A DNA stretch of 64,000 nucleotides from Prostheceraeus crozeri. Lineage: Eukaryota; Platyhelminthes; Polycladida; Euryleptidae. The stretch covers positions 310,001 to 374,000 of the forward strand of contig CAJQUW010007073.1 of the NCBI GenBank assembly GCA_907163375.1. Direction: 5' to 3'. Below are positions 13,101-22,083 of the stretch, one piece after another. The notes below the pieces were generated by a model, which made no database searches, was not told where the DNA came from, and was given only the letters and a program-made list of their open reading frames with translations. Each line of letters begins with the position of its first letter. Position 1 is the stretch's first letter. Made by a program: the position numbers and the translations under genes.

Positions 13101-14285
13101 TTACTTCAAAACTTGTAAATAATTACACAATTACAATTACTGCAATTTTTTTCAACCCAGGTTGTAAGATACTCGTATACATTCATTTGAACAAACAAAT
13201 GCCAAATATTTGACAAGAACACCATTAAGTTGTCTGCTAAATCGAAAATTGGTGTTAGGTAGGTTGATTTTATAAAATTGCCTGCTGGAACTCTTCGTCG
13301 AAAATCGTCATTCCCGACGCAATTTAACCATTTCTCAATATTCCTTAACAATTAAGATAATTGCTTTATATTACATACCTAAATACTTTAAACATGTGTC
13401 ATGTCATGCCAGTGGTCCAGCTAGTTTGCGCATTTGTCATCTAAAGGAAGCTCAAAATCGTTATTCTACGACAAAATAATTATTGTCGGGGAATGACGCA
13501 TCATTTTGTACCAACATAAAGTGGCTTTTCGGACTCAAATCAAACGTGCATGAAACTCAAATGACTGTGCGCATGCCACAGACGACTGATATGACTTGCA
13601 GGAGTCATATATGTGTGCGTATATCCCGTGCGCTCGATATTTTCTAGCTCAATTTCAAGCTGACTTCATTCAACTTTAATAGGCTATTCCAAACTTGTCA
13701 TAACAGCTATATAACTCTCGTTACCATAAATGCAACTTCAACTGACTGAAATGGGAAGAAGATGATCGAGCAAAGGCCCACGTGACGGTAAAGAAGAGAG
13801 TAGGCCTATAGCAGCCAAGAATCAAGGGTCGCTACGCACAAGAGGGGAATAAAATTTTGAAGCAAGGAAACAGCTAGCAAGTACAGAAATGTAACGAAAG
13901 AATTGCACGTCCTCTGCATGCAACTGTATAGAATTACATATTTGTGCTTAGGATATGCTATTCCGACACCAAAGCGTGATGATTTCAATCATGTGAGAGA
14001 GAAAGATAATTTCATCACAACTGTAGGCATATAATGATTGTATCTCTTGGAGATTTGATTAACACGTGAAAGAGAACATCCAATTCTACTTCATTTATGC
14101 TGCATATCAACGTAAAACTACCCTGATGACATCAGTTGTCCTGCTATCACTTCAATGTGCTCATGGCATAGTGATATCGTGAGAAAAAATAAAGTTGATT
14201 ATAGGAAACCCAAAACGTCATTCCATGACGTTATTTTCGTAATTCCATGACAATTGAAAATCTTCAATTTCTTCGAAAGTCAGAG
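10170..14285. repeat. Long imperfect inverted repeat (foldback), interrupted by a hAT-type insertion
   Basis: Segments of 10170-11580 reappear as reverse complements in 11825-11970 plus 13161-14285. Examples: 'gcatcattttgtaccaacat' near 13500 mirrors 11050-11075; 'ttggtgttaggtaggttgat' near 13250 mirrors 11325-11345; the block with 'tagtggcacaattga' near 11570 mirrors 'gttgtgccactac' near 11828. The arms are diverged and the left arm has about 400 bp of extra sequence at 10250-10660. The unpaired centre is about 11580-11825. No coding content recognised. The outer ends and any target duplication are not resolved. Confidence 0.75.
11971..13160. mobile_element. Non-autonomous hAT-type element (cagggttgg ends), nested in the foldback
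   Basis: It starts cagggttgga and ends ttcaacccag (inverted, one mismatch), flanked by tttgtaag at 11963-11970 and gttgtaag at 13161-13168, a 7/8 match to the 8-bp duplication expected of hAT. Both ends carry many copies of the word 'aattacaattac', probably subterminal repeats. No transposase is inside. The flanking inverted repeat is continuous when the insert is removed, which fixes the borders. Confidence 0.85.
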
Positions 14286-14365
14286 CATCTGATGAGTAAT
14301 CGGCAATGCGTAGTTTTAAAGGAGGACTCTGGGGAAGAATTCATTGCCTTTACTTGTGGAAAAGT

Positions 14366-16596
14366 CATAGAGTAGATATATTAGGTAGAGTGGTAACTCC
14401 GCATTTATTAAATCCCCAATGTGTATACACTTTCGAATTTATTAAATGAACTCAAAGGAGATACAGGTGGTATTTTCACCAAATGTGAGATATGTAAATT
14501 TTTGCAGTTTTGCAGAAATAACAGCGGAATTGAGTGATCATGATTGTAATGCAGAAGGAAAGATGGTATTTCACACATTCGCGTGACAGCCTTAGAGATT
14601 TAATGTTTGCTAAATTAGCAATTCGATGGGTTCCTATTACTTTCATGCTCAACCTCAAGAGTATTTTCTTAAGCTTGATCATATCACAGGCAACCTGCCA
14701 CTGGCAGAGCAAAATCAGATAGTCAAAGACAAATGAATTCATTCAACTTTGAAAGAAGTAAACGGTTCCACATCACTATTCAGATTCAAGAAATGAAACA
14801 TGAAATTAGTGATCGAATCATAAAATCATGCCGTTGAAAATTGAATTAAAAACTTGAACTTTCAGCCAAGAAAGCACTAACAATATCGCGACCTTTTCAT
14901 GAAGACTTCCATTATAATACAATTCATGAAATTCCCTTGCAAATCAGCCTGATTTCCGCTTAGTTAAGATGCATTTCAGCAAATATTCATTCCTTTTGGT
15001 ATCCAACTTGTTTCGTACTACTTATATAGGAGAGTCATCCCGGTAGTATATAATTGGCAAATTTTGACTTTTTTCAAAAGTGCTCAAATGATTTTTTGGA
15101 CCACGGGAACGTAATCTCCGCAAAAAACTGAATCTTTTGATGTAAAAATTTTCTCTGTATACCAGGGTTGGCCGGTAAAAACCACCCTGGTTTTTGCCAC
15201 CTAGTAATAACCGGTAAAAACCTGGTAAAAACCACCAGATTCTGACACCATTTTTCGGCTAAAACTGGCAAAAACTGGCTAAAACTATTTTCCAGCATGT
15301 TCACTTCAGTTTATTGGGTACATACAGTATAAGGGATTATCGTGACTCCTTATTTTATTGATGAGCGTTAGTCACAATATGTTCATTTTGCTATTTCGTC
15401 ATTCGATAAATATTTAGGCATGTGTTTTCACAATTCAGACCTTATCAAAATCATGTTTCAATCAAGAATACGCTCCAAGCATAAGTGTACGAACATGAAT
15501 TATTACAAAAAACATTGTTATAGAGCTACAGCGCATTCTTTCAAACGCTCATGCTGGAAGAAAATCACTTGGTTCTACATGTATATAAAAGAATGTTTTT
15601 GCTCGAAAACAGGTATTCCATGAAGCTAGAGGGGCATGAAAACGTAGAAATCAGGCCTCGGATTTCTCCGATTATCTTGCCCGCTGGTTTCATAGAATAA
15701 CTTGTCTTCTAAATCTGTGACAAATGTCCCATGCCCATTGTGCTTATACGAATATTTCTGCCGTCCCAGAAAGGCAAAATCAATAGCGTGCAAGTCCCAG
15801 AAGGGTCATGGCAAATTACCCTCACATATCTAGAAGATAATGGGATGTTAAATGAATTTAATACCGAAAGTAAAGTTTTGATTTGAGCTCAAAATATGGA
15901 AATTTGTAATACTTTAAACAAACTTGAATATCACAATAGATGCAAATAAATGTCACTACTGCTTGCCGCTCTCAGATTCTATCAACAACGACCAATTTTG
16001 CACCATACTGGAAATTTTCTCTTGTAGAAATTAAACTGAAGCTATTCAGACATACACTATACCTCACTTTATCAAGATTGCTGCTGCGATCCATGTTATT
16101 TCATTATTAATTGTTCTTCCAAATCATGATTTTTTTAAGGTTCAAGAAAAGGGCACAACAATCGTATACAAAGACAACATCGTATGTCGTTCGTGACAAA
16201 AATATATCATGTGGTTCTACCAAGTCAAGTCAAGTAGGTGTTTATTTCTCTTCAAAATGGAGATCACAAGACGTACAGATTATAAAGATGCAGAAACGGT
16301 ATCATCGACGTAAACAAAAATTCAAGTTATATAAAATATCGGAAGAATGAATGTCATGTTTTGCAAGATAATAGTTGCAATCTGTAAACCCGCATACATC
16401 GTAATACTCAAAACCGAACTTGCTGTCGATCATTGCGTGAAGAAATAGACTGATTTTTCGGAATTTTAGTTTTTGCCGGTTTTTAACGGGTTTTTACCAC
16501 TTAGTGGCAAAAACCAGTTTTGGTCGGCAAAAAGCCAACCCTGCTGTAAACAGATAATTTTGAGTCGACACTCTAAGTATATATCCCTACTCTATG
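14366..16596 (+). mobile_element. CATAGAG-family element, copy A (split by a hAT insertion)
   Basis: The left end is catagagtagatatattagg and the right end ...ccctactctatg. Without the nested 1381-bp insert the copy is about 0.85 kb. It aligns along its length with the copy at 41306-42104: same order of blocks, such as 'ggtaactccgcatttat', 'gcaaatattcattcctttt' and 'aaaaaactgaatctttt'. No coding capacity. No clean target duplication (ggaaaagt left, gtgtcgac right), because the right side abuts an inverted half copy. Confidence 0.8.
15163..16543. mobile_element. Non-autonomous hAT element (cagggttggc ends)
   Basis: Terminal inverted repeats cagggttggc / gccaaccctg enclose 1381 bp. The flanks ctgtatac (15155-15162) and ctgtaaac (16544-16551) match 7/8 as a hAT target duplication. 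The host repeat elsewhere reads ctgtatacagat at this point (42052-42063), confirming the empty site. The subterminal zones are rich in 'ggtaaaaacc' and its complement. No transposase recognised inside. Confidence 0.9.
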
Positions 16597-17256
16597 GTGT
16601 CGACTCAGAAAAGTATCTGTATACAGAGAAAATTTTTCTGTATGAAAAGACTCAGTTTTTGCGGAGATAACGTTCCCGTGGTCCAAAAATTATTTGAGCA
16701 GTCTTAAAACAGTCAAAATTTTGTCAATTCAAATACCACCGAGAGGACGCTCTATATAAGTAGTATGAAACAAGTTGGATAGCAAAAGGAATGAATATTT
16801 GCTAATAAGCATCCTAACTAAGCGGAAATTGAGCTGATTATCAAGGGAATTTCATGATCCGTATTATAATGGAAGTCTTCATGAAAAAGTCGCGATATTA
16901 TTCGTGCTTTCTTGGCTGAAATTAATTGTTTTTAACTCAATTTTCGCAGGCATGATTTTATGATTCGCTAAATTCATGTTTAATTTCTTGAATCTAAATA
17001 GTGACACTAAAATGTGGACCCATTTACATCTTTCAAAGTTAATTGAAATCATTATCTTTGGTTCTGTTATTTTGCTCTGCCAGAGGCAGGAACTTCTTTG
17101 ATATGGTCATTTGTCTTTGACTATCTGATTTTGCTCTGCCAGTGGCAGGTTGCCTGTGATATGATCAAGCTTAAGAAAATACTCTTGAGGTTGAGCATGA
17201 AAGTAATAGGAACCCATCGAATTGCTAATTTAGCAAACATTAAATCTCTAAAGCCT
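16597..17256 (-). mobile_element. CATAGAG-family half copy, inverted against copy A
   Basis: The reverse complement of this segment matches 14590-15162 plus 16544-16576 of copy A, including 'ccactggcagagcaaaatca' and 'tccgcttagttaagatgca'-like blocks. It lacks the outer 24 bp at the junction and the distal 220 bp. An internal direct duplication of about 56 bp at 17075-17150 (two copies of 'ttttgctctgccag') is absent from copy A. At the junction, gagtcgacac and gtgtcgactc flank a 25-bp loop. Confidence 0.8.
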
Positions 17257-17947
17257 AGTTCACAATAGCGTGTCTTATGACAAATGTGTCATAAGACAAA
17301 GTCGGTTCACAATAAAATGTCTCACAAGAGAATTTCTTGTCATATGACAGAAATCAGAAGCTGAAATTAGTTTATCTTCATCGGACAAGTCAGATGAGAT
17401 ATCCAATCATAAAGAGCCCTGTGTTAGTCATTGCTATCGTATTGTCTAGAAAACTGGAAAAATTCTCGACGCTCTTTGAACTTTTGCTGACGAAGAATAT
17501 TTTTGAAATGTGTGAATATGTGACGAAGGTCTAACAAAGTCCGTCGATAACAGCTAAAGTGAGTTTGATAGACTCCTTAATAAATAAATTAAAGCAAGCT
17601 CGAGATCATTAATATAATGATTTTCGCCAAACGACAGTCACGATGGCAGGGCATTTTTCCAATTCATCGGTCCACCTGAGATGCCAAGAAGGAAGTTAAT
17701 TTCCAGTCATCCGTAGCATTGATCTTCAGCACAATCCACGACCGATTTACTAGAATTCTTCCGTCTGCAATTCTGTGAGCTCATAGATTACTGTCTCCTT
17801 GAACTAGATTGCCGTCTCAATTATGCTTAATAGGTCTTAGTAGACCTTAATTGGGTCTTAATAGAAATTGAGAAATTATGTACTCTTATCATCTTGCAAC
17901 GGCTCAAACGAATGGGAGCCACCTGAAGCACCCATGAAATTATATGA
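17257..17947. other. Start of a decayed element or intergenic DNA
   Basis: The half copy stops abruptly at a sequence reading 'cctagttcacaatagcg', followed by a hairpin (tcttatgaca / tgtcataaga). This may be the left end of the decayed hAT element whose transposase remnant follows, but no matching right end was found. Confidence 0.3.
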
Positions 17948-18371
17948 AAAGGATATTGATTTTGAGAATTTTACACACGAGCTAGCAATATTTGGAGAGT
18001 AGGTTCGAAGCATGATTACGAATGTGAAGAAGGTTACATCTATGAGCACGATATTATGTCTCTTCGCCGAAAACGAAATTACGAAATCATAAAGACAGTA
18101 TTACCCAACATTCACACGATCCTTCACATTTACTTGCTTGCACCACTGCATCAGTTGAAAGAACGTTTTCAGCTCAGCGAAAACTAAAAAAGTAGCCTAT
18201 ATGAGAAGCCGAATGTCACAGAAAAGATACAACAATCTATTTCTACAAAACATCCATAAACAAAAAACAGACAATCTCAACTCAACAGACATCATGAAAC
18301 AATTCATTCAAAACCAACCACGACAACTAAATTTTTGGGAAGATTTTGATTGGTCCATGAATTATTTTTAA
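17948..18371 (+). pseudogene. hAT transposase C-terminal remnant
   Basis: Broken frames spell the end of a hAT transposase: 'EKDIDFENFTHELAIFGE', then 'ACTTASVERTFSAQRKLKK', the signature of the hAT dimerisation domain (usually TTASVERSFSALRRIK). After two stops and a frameshift come 'RSRMSQKRYNNLFLQNIHK' and 'QPRQLNFWEDFDW', ending in TAA. At least two frameshifts and three in-frame stops are present. Its ends differ from the intact hAT at 22-24.6 kb, so it is a separate lineage. Confidence 0.8.
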
Positions 18372-18879
18372 TAGCATCATCAACTTCCGTAACATTTTGC
18401 TTTATTGGAGCATGGCTCAGCGTCGAGGTCGGAATCTACATGTTTGACAAATGAAATCTTAAAATTTTCCAGAAAAAGTCTAATAGATTTAAATGTACGG
18501 AATATTTGACTGGCTGCACCTGGCATACTTGAATATACGTAGAAACTTTCCGATTATTTTTTTATTAATACATAAATTTGAAGTTGAATGGAAATGCCTG
18601 GAGAATTCTGCCGTTTCTTAAAGCTTATTCAACTAATAGTCGCTTGATATGGCATATGGCATACATGTATTTGCGCACACCTACACTTCAATTTCAATGT
18701 CAGCAGCATTTTAGAATATATTCCATAGTTAAACTATGTTCGAAAAACTCAGGCATAAAACGTGCCCTTCTGATTTGGCGCCCCTGCCCTTTTCATCGTC
18801 TTCCGCCGTCCCTTATGTCACCGTTTGAAATTTTTGAGGCTACCAGTTTGCGGACACGCTCTTGGACGACTTTGAATGC

Positions 18880-19171
18880 CTTTAGTCGAGTAGAAGATGT
18901 CCTGTCACGCATAAGAAGGCTCAAATGGACTTGAGCAGGTCACGTCAGTCGCTAGTCTGACGACAGGTGGACGAAGCGGTTGACGGAATAGACCACTTAC
19001 GGCCGCCAGAGGCTACGCGGATGTCCGAGAAGAAGATCGAGACAGGAACTCGATGAATTCTTCGGTAACGCGAACTGGGCTACCACCACTCGATGTAGAG
19101 AAAAATGGAGGTCATTTGTAACGAAGACGCTTGGCTTTCGATTAGAGATGTCAAGCTGGGATTTGAATTAG
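18880..19171 (+). pseudogene. Non-LTR reverse transcriptase tail with in-frame stops
   Basis: One continuous frame with three internal stops reads 'RVEDVLSRIRRLKWT', 'AGHVSR', 'SDDRWTKRLTE', 'RGCPRRRSRQELDEFF' and 'CREKWRSFV', ending at 19171. This is the conserved tail of endonuclease-reverse transcriptases (usually LRWAGHVxR...DDRW...GRPxxRWxDDLD...WR). Only the tail remains. It is less frameshifted but more stop-riddled than the tail at 5.4-5.7 kb. Confidence 0.8.
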
Positions 19172-19526
19172 CCTCATTATTCTTGCGGGCAGGCTAGGTT
19201 GCTGTCTTCGCTAGCAGAGACAACAAAGGGGAAAGTTAGTCGCTGACATGAGCAGCGCGGGGAAGACGACCGCACAACAGCTTGCCTAAGTGGCGAATGA
19301 TGTTTTAAATGATTGAAGTATTATTCGTGATGAGGACTGATGACGCTTTCAAATCCGTTTTTACCAACATAATACTGTGTTTGCAAACAAAGTCATACGA
19401 GAGAATGAATCGACACACCGATTCGACATCAAGAAGAAGAGGGGGAGAAAGAACTAAAACACATAACCGTATGATCAACGTATGACATATTGACCGCTAA
19501 AAGATTCACTATTAATGTGTCGGTAA

Positions 19527-19820
19527 TATGCCCATCTCTTTCCCATTGTAGTATATATATTGATACTCATATTGCATATTTGGTGCGCCGCGCACTCGTT
19601 CGAAGGCAAGAAGACAGCTGTTTAGAAATTGGTCAAAGGACACAGCGAATCCTTCTATTGATAGATAGCAGCTGGGATAGGCCCTATATGCATTGTATAT
19701 ATGTGCTTTTAATTCAAATGAGTATTCATATGCATTGGGGTATATGCCCAATCTCTTTCCATTGGAGTACTGTATATAATATACATTGATCTACATTGTT
19801 TTGCTATATTTGGGTGCGGC
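19527..19820. repeat. Diverged direct duplication of about 75 bp
   Basis: The segment from 19527 (tatgcccatctctttcc) recurs from 19743 (tatgcccaatctctttcc), each followed by an AT-rich 'gtatatata...attga' stretch and a 'ttgggtgcg' or 'ttggtgcg' word. The sequence between contains no gene. Confidence 0.6.
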
Positions 19821-20140
19821 CGCAGTCATGATTGCGCTATATTACGACATATATGCCTTCGTGACCCATCTGGCCGGTCGATCGTCCCTTCTTCGCTGGC
19901 CATGTACAAGAGCAGCGAAGCGGGGGTAAGGAAGTCAGTGATTGTACCATTCTTCCCATGACACCGGAAGGGAGCATTACACTCCGATAGAAAAACACTG
20001 ACAAGCGATGAATGAGTGAGGATGAGGCCAATCCACAATTCAAAAAATCCATGAATCCACCTACAATAGCAAGATATTCCTCCAAATTGTGGAAAACACC
20101 TGCACTTTCCATCTCATGCTTGACGAAAAATAAATGCACG

Positions 20141-21449
20141 GGAGTTCATGTTCGGGACCCCTTCACATTCCCCCACAACCAGAGACCCTAACCGATTGAG
20201 CTCCAACTTTGCAAACACACTCATTAGATGTAGAGTGATAAAGTATGACTGACTCAGGTTCCATCTCTGTCTCAAAAAAATCTTGTGACTGATTATAAAG
20301 GCCTATTTTAGGGGAATTCATGTTCGGGACCCCTTTACAGTCCCCCACAACCAGAGACCCTAACCGATTGAGCTCCAACTTTGCAAACATACTCATTAGA
20401 TGTAGAGTGATAAAGTATGACTGACTCAGGTTCCATCTCTGTCTCATAAAATACTTGTGACTGATTATAAAGGCCTATTTTAGGGGAATTCATGTTCGTA
20501 ACCCCTTTACAGTCCCCCACAACCAGAGACCCTAACCGATTGAGCTCCAACTTTGCAAACACACTCATTAGATGTAGAGTGATAAAGTATGACTGACTCA
20601 GGTTCCATCTCTGTCTCATAAAATACTTGTGACTGATTATAAAGGCCTATTTTAGGGGAATTCATGTTCGGGACCCCTTTACAGTCCCCCACAACCAGAG
20701 ACCCTAACCGATTGAGCTCCAACTTTGCAAACACACTCATTAGATGTAGAGTGATAAAGTATGACTGACTCAGGTTCCATCTCTGTCTCATAAAATACTT
20801 GTGACTGATTATAAAGGCCTATTTTAGGGGAATTCATGTTCGGGACCCCTTTACAGTCCCCCACAACCAGAGACCCTAACCGATTGAGCTCCAACTTTGC
20901 AAACACACTCATTAGATGTAGAGTGATAAAGTATGACTGACTCAGGTTCCATCTCTGTCTCATAAAATACTTGTGACTGATTATAAAGGCCTATTTTAGG
21001 GGAATTCATGTTCGGGACCCTTTTACAGTCCCCCACAACCAGAGACCCTAACCGATTGAGCTCCAACTTTGCAAACACACTCATTAGATGTAGAGTGATA
21101 AAGTATGACTGACTCAGGTTCCATCTCTGTCTCATAAAATACTTGTGACTGATTATAAAGGCCTATTTTAGGGGAATTCATGTTCGGGACCCCTTTACAG
21201 TCCCCCACAACCAGAGACCCTAACCGATTGAGCTCCAACTTTGCAAACACACTCATTAGATGTAGAGTGATAAAGTATGACTGACTCAGGTTCCATCTCT
21301 GTCTCATAAAATACTTGTGACTGATTATAAAGGCCTATTTTAGGGGAATTCATGTTCGGGACCCTTTTACAGTCCCCCACAACCAGAGACCCTAACCGAT
21401 TGAGCTCCAACTTTGCAAACACACTCATTAGATGTAGAGTGATAAAGTA
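20141..21449. repeat. Tandem satellite, 172-bp unit, about 7.6 copies
   Basis: The word ttcatgttcg recurs at 20145, 20317, 20489, 20661, 20833, 21005, 21177 and 21349, spaced exactly 172 bp apart. Units differ by only a few substitutions (for example cccctt/cctttt after gttcggga); the first unit is the most diverged and the last is cut after about 100 bp. Each unit contains gtgactgattataa and gactgactcagg. Both recur in the Tc1-like remnant at 26.3-26.6 kb, so the unit looks transposon-derived. Overlapping 94-codon minus-strand frames are by-products of the repeat, since 172 is not a multiple of 3. Confidence 0.95.
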
Positions 21450-22075
21450 GGATAAAGCAAGAGCGAAGGTTATGTACATAGAGGTCATGGAGTCATGGCC
21501 ATATTAATCCAGTTTCATCATCTTTTATTCCTCTCTTACAATATGTGTTACAAAACACGGATTGATTTTACTACGGTGAGAATCAGATGAACTTTTCCGC
21601 ATTTTCCAGTTTTTGTCATAAAAGTGTCAGTGGAATAAACTGTTCTCCCACTTTTTTGGTTAATTTTGAATTGTTTATCACATTATAATTAATATTTTCA
21701 ATATTTCATTAGGAAACTCTCATGTAAGAAATGTCTCGAACAAAATTCCAAAAGCTGCCGATGGCACTTTAGTGATATCGATATTGATAGAAGAAAGGTT
21801 TTCCTTGTCGCATAATGTTCTGCCTTTCATTCTGAGAATTTGCAATATCTTATTCTCACGATTTATGCAATAGTTTTTGTACCAATTTATCATGTTTGTC
21901 GTGTGACCATGTCATGGTCCATGTCTCAATTACTTGTGCTAGCTTTTTTCACTGTGATTACGTGGAAGACATCTGTTATGACTTGTAATGGCCTGTCTGT
22001 AATTGGGGCGAGACTAATCTCACTAGGTATACCGTAAATTCAATAAGTCATCCGCACGCGTTACACCCAACGTTG
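21450..22075. other. Non-coding stretch
   Basis: Nothing recognised. It is contiguous with 24618 onward once the hAT element and one target duplication are removed. Confidence 0.4.
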
Positions 22076-22083
22076 TTTTAGAA

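Noticed and set aside
20141..21449. CRISPR-like regular repeat
   Set aside because: The repeats are contiguous 172-bp units without unique spacers, in a eukaryotic genome.
20163..21488. Seven overlapping minus-strand frames of 94-97 codons with near-identical sequence
   Set aside because: They are by-products of the 172-bp satellite. The unit length is not a multiple of 3, so each frame crosses units in shifting phase and has no start context or domain.
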